A DNA stretch of 64,000 nt, from the NCBI RefSeq assembly GCF_005222815.1, contig NZ_STGB01000004.1, positions 310,001 through 374,000 on the forward strand. Reading direction: 5' to 3'. Below, piece by piece: positions 1 to 7,802 of this stretch. How positions within the stretch are numbered: the first letter of the stretch is position 1; every line of letters starts with the position of its first letter. Source of the DNA: Roseomonas sp. AR75 (GTDB taxonomy: Bacteria; Pseudomonadota; Alphaproteobacteria; Acetobacterales; Acetobacteraceae). The notes below the pieces were generated by a model. That model searched no databases and had not been told where the DNA came from. It saw nothing but the letters and a program-made list of their open reading frames with translations. Both the position numbers and the translations under genes were made by a program.

Positions 1-2
1 GC

Positions 3-554
3 GTCGCCGACTTCGAGAACGCGACCGCCTACGCGCTGATCAACCTGGCCAATGGCGACGGCCCAACGCTCACCACCGGGGCAGCACCGGTGTTTGCGAC
101 AGCAGCGGCGCGGGCCAACAAGGCGGCGACCGGCACGGTCCTCGACGAGGCGAACATCGCCAAGGGCCGCGAGGCCATCATGAAGCAGCGCACGCTGGAC
201 GGCCTGCCGATCTCGCTCGGCCGCAGCATGCGCGTGCTGGTCGGCCCGGCGCTGGAGCTGTCCGCGCTGAAGCTCACCGCCGCGATCATGCCGGGCACTT
301 CCGGTGCGGTGAACCCCTATGTCGGGCTGCTGCAGCCGGTGGTGGAGCCGCTGATCTCGGCGAACCGCTGGTATCTCTTTGCGGAGCCGCCGACCACGCC
401 GGTCTACGTCTACGGCTACCTCAACGGCGTCGAAGGACCGCAGGTCACGACGGGCCCGGTCTCCGGCGTCGACGGCATCGAGGTGTCGGTCATTTTCGAC
501 TTCGGCGTCGGCGCCATCGACTGGCGCGGCGCCTGGTTCAACCCGGGCACCTGA
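3..554 (+). CDS. Phage major capsid protein, C-terminal part (cut by window start)
   Basis: The frame is open from the first bases of the window and closes with TGA at 552-554, so only the last 183 or so residues are present. It would form the icosahedral shell. Visible features are an ADFENATAYALIN stretch, a TLTTGAAPVFATAAARANKA segment, and the run around SLGRSMRVLVGPALE, which resembles the ending of Mu gpT-like and prohead-protease/capsid fusion proteins of alphaproteobacterial phages. The genes that follow are decoration, connector and tail genes, which is the normal order after a capsid gene. The portal gene at the opposite window edge is the gene expected upstream. The family call rests on recognition plus context; whether a ClpP-type protease is fused at the N terminus cannot be seen here. 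Confidence 0.8.
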   Translation, partial: VADFENATAYALINLANGDGPTLTTGAAPVFATAAARANKAATGTVLDEANIAKGREAIMKQRTLDGLPISLGRSMRVLVGPALELSALKLTAAIMPGTSGAVNPYVGLLQPVVEPLISANRWYLFAEPPTTPVYVYGYLNGVEGPQVTTGPVSGVDGIEVSVIFDFGVGAIDWRGAWFNPGT

Positions 555-630
555 TCCCTCCCACCATCGCAGCAGCTTCGCTGAGGGCGCCCCCAGGGGC
601 GCCTTCGGCGTTTCAGGAGACACAAATACC

Positions 631-981
631 ATGCGCAACATGATCCGCCCTGAGGCGCGGTCCATCCCGATGGCGGTGCCCTATGTCGGGGGCATCCTCT
701 CCGGCCAGGGCATGCTGGTCGGCGCCTTCTTCGGCGTCGCGGCATCCGACGCCGCGCAGAACGCCACGGTCGAATGCGAGACCCGCGGCGAGTTCGAGCT
801 CGCCAAGGATCCCACGCAGGCGATGACGGCCGGGGCGCGGGTGTTCTGGGACAACACGAACCGTCGGCTTACGACGACGGGGACGAGCAACTTCCAGGTG
901 GGCATCGTCACCGAGGCCGCGCTTGCCGCCGACACCACCGTGCACGTCATGCTCGCCCGCGTGCCGGCCGCCGGCGCGTGA
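631..981 (+). CDS. DUF2190 family capsid decoration protein
   Basis: This 116-residue protein starts at the ATG at 631, with the purine-rich AGGAGA ribosome-binding site ten bases upstream. The sequence is typical of DUF2190: a conserved start around RPEARSIPMAVPY, then a small beta-barrel-like protein rich in Gly, Ala and Thr with an ARVFWDNTNRRLTTT segment. Members of this family are predicted capsid decoration or head-fibre proteins and lie directly after the capsid gene, as here. The stop overlaps the next start (GTGA), suggesting translational coupling. Confidence 0.8.
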   Translation: MRNMIRPEARSIPMAVPYVGGILSGQGMLVGAFFGVAASDAAQNATVECETRGEFELAKDPTQAMTAGARVFWDNTNRRLTTTGTSNFQVGIVTEAALAADTTVHVMLARVPAAGA

Positions 982-1283
982 CCGCCTTTGACGCCGCGCT
1001 GGCGTTGCTGGCGGCGGATCCAAACCTCGGCGCGGACGCCACCTGGCAGCGCGGCGCGGCGCCGCCGGTCGCCCTGCGCGTGCTGCGCTCCGCCCCGGAC
1101 CAGCTGCGCGACGCCTTCGGCACCACGCTGGTCCAGGCCACGGACGTGCTGACCGTGCCGGTCGCCGTGCTGCCAGACGTCCGGGCCGGCGACGTGTTCG
1201 TCCTCGGCACGGACATCCTCACCGTTCAGCACGCCGAGCGCGACGCGGCCGGCGTCGCATGGCGCATCTTCTGCCAGCGATAG
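978..1283 (+). CDS. Putative head-tail connector protein
   Basis: This 101-residue protein begins at a GTG whose TGA overlap with the previous gene argues for this start. It is a small mixed alpha/beta protein (helical start TAFDAALALLAADPN, then strands such as DVLTVPVAVLP and DVFVLGTDILTV). Its size, position between decoration and tail-completion genes, and fold pattern resemble the lambda FII / Gifsy-2 head-tail joining group. I do not recognise a specific family signature, so the function is inferred mostly from gene order. Confidence 0.55.
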   Translation: MTAFDAALALLAADPNLGADATWQRGAAPPVALRVLRSAPDQLRDAFGTTLVQATDVLTVPVAVLPDVRAGDVFVLGTDILTVQHAERDAAGVAWRIFCQR

Positions 1284-1293
1284 GAGGCCCACG

Positions 1294-1614
1294 ATGTCCC
1301 AGAGCAATCCCGGCTCCTGGTCGATCCTGCTCGACCTCGCGATGGGCGCCGCGGCCGGCCTGGCGGGCGGGTTCGTCCGCTGGAACAACCCGCAGCGCCG
1401 CCGCTTCGGCTGGTGTCTGGTCTGGGAGGTGCCCTCCGCCGCGCTCGTCGGCAGCGCCGGTTATGCACTCGGCGGCCTGCTCGAGTTCAACGAATACGGC
1501 CGGTTCCTGTTCGCCTTCGTGTTCGGCTACCTCGGCCAGGCTGCGCTCAACGATCTGGCCGTCGCCCTGCTGCGCTATCGCGCCGGCCTGCCGCCGCGGG
1601 ATCCGCCGGTGTGA
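1294..1614 (+). CDS. Small membrane protein, possible LydA-like holin
   Basis: This 106-residue protein starts at the ATG at 1294 behind a strong TAGGAGG. Three hydrophobic segments are visible (about residues 12-27, 44-64 and 70-90), separated by short charged stretches such as RWNNPQRRR, and the tail is polar and proline-rich. The topology and size match superfamily III holins of the LydA type, which form membrane lesions that release the endolysin. It sits within the head-tail genes rather than beside the lysis genes at 18-21 kb, which is unusual and lowers certainty; a structural or superinfection-exclusion membrane protein is the alternative. Confidence 0.5.
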   Translation: MSQSNPGSWSILLDLAMGAAAGLAGGFVRWNNPQRRRFGWCLVWEVPSAALVGSAGYALGGLLEFNEYGRFLFAFVFGYLGQAALNDLAVALLRYRAGLPPRDPPV

Positions 1615-2345
1615 GGCTGCGAGCCGCTGTCGGCGACCTGCGGCAGGTGCTCGCCGCCGAGGTCCGGGCCGGTGAGCGCGCGGCGATGTCGGCAATCCGC
1701 GGCGAAACCGATCAGGTGAAGGGCGAGCTGCGCAAGCAGGTCACCGGCTCGCTCGGCGGCAATGCCCGCGGCATCGCCAATGCCTGGCGGTCGCAGATCT
1801 TTCCCCGCAGTGGCCAGTCGCTGCGTCCCGCCGGCCTCGTCTGGACGAAGGTGCCGGCCATCATCGACGCCTTCGAACGCGGCGCCGTCATCCGCGCGAA
1901 GGGCGGCCGCAAATTCCTGGCTATCCCGACCGGCTTCAATGCGGCCAGAGGGCGCAGGGGCCGCGGCGAGAAGGGCATGCGGGTGACGCCGGCGCAGATG
2001 GTCGCGTCGGGCCAGGCCTTCCTCCGGCCGTTCAAATCCGGCCGCGGCTTCGTCTGGTGCCTGCCGCTCTATGAGGCGCAGGGGATCGGTCGGGGACGTC
2101 GCCGCGGGCGACGCACGCAGCTGATCGCCGGCGGCGTGGCCGAGGTCGGCACGGGCAACCGCAAGGGCCGCGAGGCCTGGGCGCGCGCAATGCTGGAGCG
2201 CGGCATGGTGCCGATGTTCCTGCTGCTGCCGAAGGTGACGCTCACCAAGCGCCTCGACGTGAAGGGCGCCGCCGAGCGCGGCCTGCGCCGTCTGCCGGGC
2301 CGGTTCGTCGCCGCCTGGGAACGCGAGAGCGGGAGGTCCGTATGA
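1611..2345 (+). CDS. DUF6441 family phage protein
   Basis: This 244-residue protein starts at the GTG that overlaps the preceding stop. The N-terminal third is charged and likely helical (a run of Arg, Glu and Gln around residues 10-50). The middle has the signatures AWRSQIFPRSG and GAVIRAKGGRKFLAIPT, and the C-terminal third is very basic (GRGRRRGRRTQ), followed by MFLLLPKVTLTKRLD. This is the pattern of DUF6441, a family found in the head-to-tail module of alphaproteobacterial siphophages. A tail-completion role is likely from its place just before the terminator gene, but no biochemical function is known to me. Confidence 0.65.
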   Translation: MRLRAAVGDLRQVLAAEVRAGERAAMSAIRGETDQVKGELRKQVTGSLGGNARGIANAWRSQIFPRSGQSLRPAGLVWTKVPAIIDAFERGAVIRAKGGRKFLAIPTGFNAARGRRGRGEKGMRVTPAQMVASGQAFLRPFKSGRGFVWCLPLYEAQGIGRGRRRGRRTQLIAGGVAEVGTGNRKGREAWARAMLERGMVPMFLLLPKVTLTKRLDVKGAAERGLRRLPGRFVAAWERESGRSV

Positions 2346-2470
2346 GCAAGCGTGCGAGTCTCGCGCTCCTGACGACGCTGTCCGTCCTCGGCTGGATCGG
2401 CGTGATGTTCGGGCTGGCGCTCACCTGGGTGGCGGGCCGGTTCTTCGCGACGCTGCTGGGGTGGGCGTGA
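2342..2470 (+). CDS. Small single-pass membrane protein
   Basis: This 42-codon gene starts at an ATG overlapping the previous stop (ATGA) and ends overlapping the next start (GTGA). The product has a basic N terminus (MSKRAS) and one long hydrophobic stretch from about residue 7 to 40, with no charged residue except one Arg. The tight overlaps on both sides support it as a real translated gene. Function is unknown; a small holin-like or antiholin-like protein partnering with the gene at 1294 is a speculative possibility. Confidence 0.5.
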   Translation: MSKRASLALLTTLSVLGWIGVMFGLALTWVAGRFFATLLGWA

Positions 2471-2913
2471 GCACGCGCGAGAGTGCGCTTGCCGCGCTGC
2501 ACGCCACGCTGGCGGCAGGCTTGGCCAGCAGGAACCCGGCGCCGCTGGTGCTGCGCAGCGAGACGGTGCCGCAGCGGCTCCCGCCCGGCGGGCTCGTGGT
2601 GCTGCGTGATGGCGACACCGTGGAGGAGACCGCGATCCTCTCGCCGCTGTCTTGGGCCATCGAGCATCGCGCCGAGGTCGAGGTGACCGTGGCGGGCGCG
2701 ACACCCGCGACGCGCACCGCCCTGCTCGACGCGTTGCTCGTCGCCATCGGCAACGCCATCACCGCTGACCGCACCCTCGGCGGCGCCGTGGAATGGGCGC
2801 AGCCGGGCTCGCCCGAGTTCCAGGACACCGAGTTTGAGGGCGCGGCTGCCGCCCGCACCGCCCTGGCGCCCGTCACCCTCTGGTTCACCACCGCCGGCTC
2901 CGCGCTGGCCTGA
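2467..2913 (+). CDS. Putative tail terminator (gpU-like) protein
   Basis: This 148-residue protein starts at a GTG overlapping the previous stop; another GTG two codons upstream is possible. It has a helical start (ESALAALHATLAAGL), a strand-rich middle (GLVVLRDGD, AEVEVTVAGAT), a helix (LLDALLVAIGNAI) and a C-terminal strand ALAPVTLWFTT. Size, secondary-structure order and position directly before the tail tube gene match tail terminator proteins, which cap the tail tube and set the head-tail junction. The assignment is by architecture and synteny. Confidence 0.6.
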   Translation: MSTRESALAALHATLAAGLASRNPAPLVLRSETVPQRLPPGGLVVLRDGDTVEETAILSPLSWAIEHRAEVEVTVAGATPATRTALLDALLVAIGNAITADRTLGGAVEWAQPGSPEFQDTEFEGAAAARTALAPVTLWFTTAGSALA

Positions 2914-2937
2914 CAATCTGGCGGAAGGACGAAAGAA

Positions 2938-3894
2938 ATGCCGCGTGCCATCGGCGCCAATTGCCGCCTGCTCATGCTGCCGGAGGAGACCTACGGCAAC
3001 GCGCCGACGGACGACTTCCGGCGCATGCCCTTCCTCTCCTGCGATCTCGGCGCCGAGCAGCCGCTGCTCGATGCCGATGTCCTCGGCGTCGGAAACGGCC
3101 GCGATCCCGCGGCGCCCTTCCTCGACACGGTCACGGTGCAGGGACAGGTCGTCGTGCCGGTGGACCTGAACAACATCGGCCACTGGCTGCGGCTGCTGCT
3201 CGGGCCGCCCACCACCACCGGGACCAGCCCGAACTTCGTCCACACCTTCACGTCGGGCGCGCCGGCGCTGCCCTCCAACGCGATCGAGATCGGCTACCCC
3301 GACGTGCCGAGCTACGATCTGTGCACCGGCGTGCGCGCCGACACGCTGGAGATCGACTTCTCGCCGAGTGGGCCGGCCACGGCCACCTTCGGACTGATGG
3401 GCCAGGGCTCGGCACGCGGCGCGTCGTCCTCCGGCGGCACGCCGATCACCGCGGCCTACACGGCCTTCAACAAGGCGCAGGGCTCGATCGCGCGCGGCGG
3501 CTGGCCGCTCGCGCAGGTCACCGGCGCGCGGCTTGCCTACTCGAACAGCGTGGAGGCAGTGCGCACCATCCGCGCCGACCGCAAGATCGAAGGCGCGGAT
3601 CCCGGCATCGCGCGCGCGACAGGCCAGATCACCGCGCGCTTCGCCGACACCATCCTGCTGAACCAGGCGCTGAACAACGTCCAGGCGGCCTTCGCCTTCA
3701 GCTATGCGATCGACGAGAACCGCAGCCTCACCTTCACGGTCTACGAGGCCTACCTCGCGCTCGCCAAGACGCCGATCGAGGGGCCGGCGGGGATCGAGGC
3801 AAGCTTCGAATTCCGCGCGGCGTTCAACGCGACGGCCGCATCGATGATGACCGCTGTTCTGCGGAACCAGCAGGCCGGGACGGAGTATGCGTAA
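2938..3894 (+). CDS. Phage tail tube protein
   Basis: This 318-residue protein starts at an ATG preceded by GGAAGGACGAAAG. It polymerises into the inner tube of a long non-contractile tail. The sequence shows the two-lobed beta-rich pattern of the Phage_tube_2 group: an opening GANCRLLMLPEETYGN, a DRKIEGADPGIARATGQIT segment, and repeated strands. It is followed, after an inserted cargo module, by the tail assembly chaperone and tape measure genes, the standard order for siphophages. The 3' end is directly followed by AT-richer DNA that begins the inserted module. Confidence 0.8.
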   Translation: MPRAIGANCRLLMLPEETYGNAPTDDFRRMPFLSCDLGAEQPLLDADVLGVGNGRDPAAPFLDTVTVQGQVVVPVDLNNIGHWLRLLLGPPTTTGTSPNFVHTFTSGAPALPSNAIEIGYPDVPSYDLCTGVRADTLEIDFSPSGPATATFGLMGQGSARGASSSGGTPITAAYTAFNKAQGSIARGGWPLAQVTGARLAYSNSVEAVRTIRADRKIEGADPGIARATGQITARFADTILLNQALNNVQAAFAFSYAIDENRSLTFTVYEAYLALAKTPIEGPAGIEASFEFRAAFNATAASMMTAVLRNQQAGTEYA

Positions 3895-4132
3895 TGCCCA
3901 GGCTCGGCTGGGTCGGTTGCTTGGGGCGGGAAGCGGACATATGTGACCTACGCCAGGGTGGCCGCCCTGCGCCCATGTTCGCCATCTACCTCGGAGTGCG
4001 AAGCACCTGAAACGTCATTTGTTCAGGTGGTGCAGTAGACCGAGTAATGAAATGTGAAATTTTCCAGTCGACCGTTATCCCTTTTTGCCGCTCTCGCGCG
4101 ATGCTATCCTGCTCCGCAATGAAGGGGGCAGC

Positions 4133-4720
4133 ATGAAGATCGAGGTCGAGTTTGAGGATGCGTTGCTGGACGGACTGACCAATTCGATCAAGACGCAACT
4201 AGAGTCCGACCCTATCAAGCGAGAGGCCCTGGCCAAATTCGCAGTCAATCAGGTCATCGCTTGGATGGGCGGGCGGACGAGCTATCAGTCGATGACCGAG
4301 CAGCAAACCGACTGGCTCCTCCACTTGTTGCCTATCTTTTACGCTGGTGAGGTTCCCTCGGCTGAGCGCATCTTCAACAATTTCTCGGTGCCCTACGGGC
4401 GCGCCGCATATATCTCACGCGTCTTACTGGAGAAGCAGCACACCGCCTGGCGCACCAAGGGCCGTGAGAAGCTCCGTGCTGCGCTGAAGGCGAAGAACGA
4501 CGAGGCGGACAAGAACAACAAAAAGGGTGACGGCCTCAAATACGTGCCCGTGTCGCTCGACAATCTCGCCTACCGCGAGCTGAGCGTCATATTGGAAGAT
4601 GTCTTCAGTGATGAAGTGGCGCTATCGCCGCCAGTCAACAAGGCGCAGTCGCCAGGTCGGCGCACGCTTGATGTCCCTTCCCAGCTTTTTCCTGAACTTC
4701 TGAAGCGCCTAGGGGCCTGA
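4133..4720 (+). CDS. Unknown protein, first gene of tail-embedded cargo module
   Basis: This 195-residue protein starts at the ATG at 4133, preceded by GAAGGGGG. I do not recognise a family. It is mostly helical and soluble: an acidic start (MKIEVEFEDALLDGL), a TDWLLHLLPIFYAGE segment, a helical pair around residues 75-110, a lysine/aspartate-rich linker (about residues 115-135) and an acidic C-terminal half. Codon use and base composition are less GC-rich than the flanking tail genes, and about 240 bases of AT-richer DNA precede it, suggesting its own promoter. It lies two bases upstream of a membrane protein gene that is itself coupled to a helicase gene, so the three probably act together. 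Confidence 0.6.
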   Translation: MKIEVEFEDALLDGLTNSIKTQLESDPIKREALAKFAVNQVIAWMGGRTSYQSMTEQQTDWLLHLLPIFYAGEVPSAERIFNNFSVPYGRAAYISRVLLEKQHTAWRTKGREKLRAALKAKNDEADKNNKKGDGLKYVPVSLDNLAYRELSVILEDVFSDEVALSPPVNKAQSPGRRTLDVPSQLFPELLKRLGA

Positions 4721-4722
4721 AC

Positions 4723-5187
4723 ATGGGACCAACCACACAGTTAGAGGCGACGACCCTCGTCTCGCTTGCCGGCTCGCTGATGACGCTCTTCGGCCTGCTT
4801 GTCAGCCTATTCTCGATCCATCTTGGCAACTGGCTGTCTAAGCTGCAGGCGCTGCGCACCAAGTGGGACATTAACGACGGCAGCGACGACAAAGAGGTAG
4901 CCGCCCGCCGCGAGTGCCGCTACGGATTTGTCGAGTTGTTCAACTGGCAGCCTATGGTGATGACCTTCATCATCGCCGGCTTCGGCTTCACCGTGCTCCA
5001 CTTTTTTAATGCCGTGCGAATAGACCAGAACGTAAGCTTCCCAGGTAACTACGTCACCATCTACAACGCGTTCTTCGTCATCATGCTAGTCCTCCAGATA
5101 GTGCTTCTGGTCTGGGGATTGTTTGTTGGGTTTCGACTGCGCCGTGACATCAATAACAAGTTCAAGCCGAGTTCGCCCGCCGCGTGA
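4723..5187 (+). CDS. Three-pass membrane protein, second gene of cargo module
   Basis: This 154-residue protein has hydrophobic segments at about residues 10-32, 77-97 and 112-138. Between the first two lies a charged loop (KLQALRTKWDIN, then DDKEVAARREC). It ends in a basic tail, RLRRDINNKFK. No family was recognised. It begins two bases after the previous stop, and its own stop overlaps the GTG start of the helicase gene, so its expression is tied to both partners. A membrane protein coupled to a helicase recalls the logic of membrane-linked antiviral systems such as Zorya, but no sequence similarity to those proteins is visible and the role is inferred. Confidence 0.6.
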   Translation: MGPTTQLEATTLVSLAGSLMTLFGLLVSLFSIHLGNWLSKLQALRTKWDINDGSDDKEVAARRECRYGFVELFNWQPMVMTFIIAGFGFTVLHFFNAVRIDQNVSFPGNYVTIYNAFFVIMLVLQIVLLVWGLFVGFRLRRDINNKFKPSSPAA

Positions 5188-6842
5188 CCTTCGACAGAGC
5201 GAAGGCCCGCGCGGCGCTTCGAAGGGCGCTTGTTCGAGGTGCGGAGATCCAAAATTACGAGGTCCGCGCCTACCAATTGACGGCGGCGGTGAAGTGCGCC
5301 GAGGCCTTGCTCGGCGGACGCAATGCGGTCCTTACGCTGCCAACCGGCACGGGCAAGACGCTGATCTGCGGAATGGCGTCGGCACTCTTCCTCACTGCCT
5401 CTCCAGACGAGCGCGTCCTGTTCACCGCCCCGCGCAAGACACTCTTATCCCAGTTACGCGAGCGGTCTCTTTGGCTCGGCCCGACGGCCAGCACGGGGCT
5501 CGTCGGGATCGACGCACGAGATAGCGACCAACGCGTCCGCGCGGCATTCGAATACAGCAAGGTGCTATTCGGGATGCCTGAGTTCCTTGCGAACCGGCTG
5601 CAGTCGGGCGCGGTCGACGCGCACGCGATCGAAAGGATCAAATTGCTGGTGATCGACGAGTTCGATGCGTTTCTAACTCTGCGCTATCTGGCGAGGGGCG
5701 TCTCGGCGGCATTCCACGAACCGCTCGAGTTGCTGCGCTCAAAGCTTTCAATAGAATGCCGGGTCCTACTTGTCAGCGCGACGACGCCGGAGATCGCAAG
5801 CGCCGGAGAGACCGCCAGCACCGAACAGCAGGTGGATGCGAGTGCTCATGCGGCCTTCCGCCGCTTTCTCGACGTGCGCCTTCGCCCAATCTACGTCTCC
5901 GTGCCCGAGCGCTATTACTCGACGTTCGTGCCGCATGCCCGAATCCACGCCATCGCCGTAACCGACCCGAACGTGAAGAAGGTCGCCTCAGCCGTTGAAC
6001 AGGAAGTTGCGCTGCTGCTGAACTGGATCTCCGGCACCGTCCGCTTCCACATCGAAAGCAGCTACGTTCTTCCCCGCCTGTCACAGATCCGCGCGGGCAA
6101 GCTTGCGCTTTGGCCCAAGGGCCCGCGCGTATCCCAATCCAGCCCGGTGTCCGGACTGCTGGGTCGCCTCGAGAAGATGGTTCACCTGCCCGACTTCCTC
6201 TATGAGGACATGGCGAAGGATGTGACCACCAAGCGGGAGGAGACCTGGAAATACACTGCTGACTTTGAGGGCAAATATTCAGTCGCCGTCGACCGGATCG
6301 TGGCTCCGGCGACGACACTCGATGGGGCGATGCTCGCCGGGCCACGAGCTAAGCTTGAAGTCGTAGAGGATATAGCCAGGCTGCGCCTGGGACAACGCGG
6401 AATTCTGTTCCTCCGTAACATCCGCATCCTGGAGGTAGCGGCCGAACTTCTGCGAAAAATGGATTTGGAGATACTGACTGTGCACGGCGATCGAAGCACT
6501 GAAGACAACAACGCCTCCCTCGCGCGCTTTCGTACCACGAGCAACTGCCTGCTGCTGATAACGCGCGATACCGGCAAGCGCGGCCTCGACCTCCCAGAGG
6601 GCGACTACGCGATATTCTACAGCCCCAAGTCACGCGACGACGTCACCTGGCAGGAGGTGAGTCGCATCCGCAGCACCATTGGCAATCCGAAGGCCACCTA
6701 CATGCTGTTCTACGAGGGGACCGGAGAGGAGGAGAAGATGGCTGCCATGGCTACGGCGCTCGTAGCCAGCTCGCGCTCGACCGAGGTCCAATTCCTCGAC
6801 CCCAACAATCTGAGCCAAACACTCGCCATTTTGGCCGACTGA
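5184..6842 (+). CDS. SF2 (DEAD/DEAH-like) helicase, third gene of cargo module
   Basis: This 552-residue protein starts at a GTG overlapping the previous stop. It has a full superfamily 2 motor: Walker A PTGTGKT at residues 53-59, motif Ia around TAPRKTLLSQL, a Walker B variant VIDEFD at about 156-161, motif III SATTP at about 198-202, a long insertion (about residues 215-390) that is not part of the core, then a C-terminal RecA fold with FLRN, ITRDTGKRGLDLPEGD and QEVSRIRST as motifs IV-VI. The acidic box reads DEFD rather than DEAD or DEAH. The helicase could translocate on or unwind DNA or RNA. It is placed among tail genes but is not a tail component; an anti-phage or superinfection-exclusion role with its two partners is an inference. 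Confidence 0.75.
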   Translation: MTFDRAKARAALRRALVRGAEIQNYEVRAYQLTAAVKCAEALLGGRNAVLTLPTGTGKTLICGMASALFLTASPDERVLFTAPRKTLLSQLRERSLWLGPTASTGLVGIDARDSDQRVRAAFEYSKVLFGMPEFLANRLQSGAVDAHAIERIKLLVIDEFDAFLTLRYLARGVSAAFHEPLELLRSKLSIECRVLLVSATTPEIASAGETASTEQQVDASAHAAFRRFLDVRLRPIYVSVPERYYSTFVPHARIHAIAVTDPNVKKVASAVEQEVALLLNWISGTVRFHIESSYVLPRLSQIRAGKLALWPKGPRVSQSSPVSGLLGRLEKMVHLPDFLYEDMAKDVTTKREETWKYTADFEGKYSVAVDRIVAPATTLDGAMLAGPRAKLEVVEDIARLRLGQRGILFLRNIRILEVAAELLRKMDLEILTVHGDRSTEDNNASLARFRTTSNCLLLITRDTGKRGLDLPEGDYAIFYSPKSRDDVTWQEVSRIRSTIGNPKATYMLFYEGTGEEEKMAAMATALVASSRSTEVQFLDPNNLSQTLAILAD

Positions 6843-7086
6843 CTGGGTAGAGGCTCGCTCAGCTGAGGCGACGTCAGTGTTAGCGTGGAAGTTTGCCCTT
6901 GCGCCTAGGACATAACCTCAAATGACCGCCCCGGGTCGACCTCGGCTGTAGCGTTCACCGCTAAGCCTGCTTTCTCAGGGCGACTGCCTGTCGTGCCAAA
7001 GCCCCTGCCGGCGCTGGGCACCGCCCTGCGCACCCTACAACCACGCTTTTCCGGCGGATCCTCCACAACCCTGAACGGAGCACCCT

Positions 7087-7464
7087 ATGCTCACTCTCGA
7101 CCTCCCGGCCGAGCCGTACTGGCTCGACCTGCCGCGCGGCGTGCGCATCGAGATCCGGCCCGTGACGACCGCCGTCATGGCGGCAGCGCAGGCCGCCGCG
7201 GCGCGGCGCCTAGCTGCGATCCGGATCGCCGACCCCGACCTCGACCCCGACATGGCGCGCGGCCTGTCCTTCGCCTTCCTCGTCAAGGCGCTCGCCCGCC
7301 ATGCGGTCACTGCGTGGGATGGTGTCGGCGATGCGGCGGGCCAGCCGCTGCCGCTCTCGCCCGAGGCGGTCGAGCGGCTGATGGACCTCGACGACATCGC
7401 TGCCGCCTTCTGGGACCGCGCCACGGCACCGGTCACCGCGATGGCCGCGGAGGGAAACGTCTGA
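7087..7464 (+). CDS. Tail assembly chaperone, short form (gpG-like)
   Basis: This 125-residue protein starts at the ATG at 7087 with CGGAG upstream. The sequence resembles a GTA or siphophage tail chaperone: an initial MLTLDLPAEPYWLDLP segment, a helical body with AAAQAAAARRLAAIR, and the end AMAAEGNV. Two features fix the function: its position between tail tube and tape measure, and a -1 frameshift heptamer just before its stop. This short form coats the tape measure during tail assembly. Upstream, 244 bases separate it from the inserted helicase gene, and they probably retain the original tail-tube to chaperone spacer. Confidence 0.75.
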   Translation: MLTLDLPAEPYWLDLPRGVRIEIRPVTTAVMAAAQAAAARRLAAIRIADPDLDPDMARGLSFAFLVKALARHAVTAWDGVGDAAGQPLPLSPEAVERLMDLDDIAAAFWDRATAPVTAMAAEGNV

Positions 7465-7802
7465 AGGCCCGCGCCGCCTGGCACTTCGGCCGCGGGCCCG
7501 ACTACTGCCGCGGCTGCGACGCGCTTGGCCGCGATTGCCGCGAGGCATGCCCCTACACCGCGCATGCGCCGTGCACCGTGACGGGCGCCGCGGTGTGGAG
7601 CGCTGGCACGGCCTGCGTGACCGCCAGCAGCGTTGGCGCGGATCTCGACCTGGCCGGCGCGCTGGCGATGGCACGTGAACTCGGCGCCTCCGGCTGGGCC
7701 GCCGCTGAACTGCTGACTGCGCTGCGGCTTGGCCTCGCCGAGGGCCTGGCGGCGCGTGTCTCTCCCACCCCGGACGCAGGAGGTGTCGCTCATGGCGGAT
7801 AG
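7087..7802 (+). CDS. Tail assembly chaperone, frameshifted long form (gpGT-like)
   Basis: The long form reads 7087-7458 in the first frame, then continues from 7458 in the -1 frame to TGA at 7800-7802, giving about 238 residues. The extension carries a cysteine-rich motif CRGCDALGRDCREACPY and, further on, a helical segment RELGASGWAAAELLTALRLGL. In lambda, the T extension recruits tail tube subunits to the tape-measure-bound G chaperone; the same role is inferred here. The end overlaps the start of the tape measure gene by 11 bases, leaving no room for another gene. The cysteine cluster may bind a metal. Confidence 0.7.
7452..7458 (+). promoter_or_regulatory. -1 programmed ribosomal frameshift site GGGAAAC
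   Basis: The heptamer reads G GGA AAC in the frame of the short chaperone, an exact X-XXY-YYZ slippery site, and it lies one codon before the TGA at 7462-7464. A -1 slip puts ribosomes into the frame that stays open to 7802. The equivalent lambda site between genes G and T is GGGAAAG in the same place. No start codon other than a CTG is available for the downstream frame near the junction, which supports frameshifting rather than separate initiation. Confidence 0.8.

Noticed and set aside
7033..7064. Similarity between CCTACAACCACGCTTTT at 7033-7050 and CCACGCTTTCCGG near 18676
   Set aside because: The match is short, gapped, and in opposite orientation relative to the neighbouring genes. 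It could be chance and no third copy was seen.
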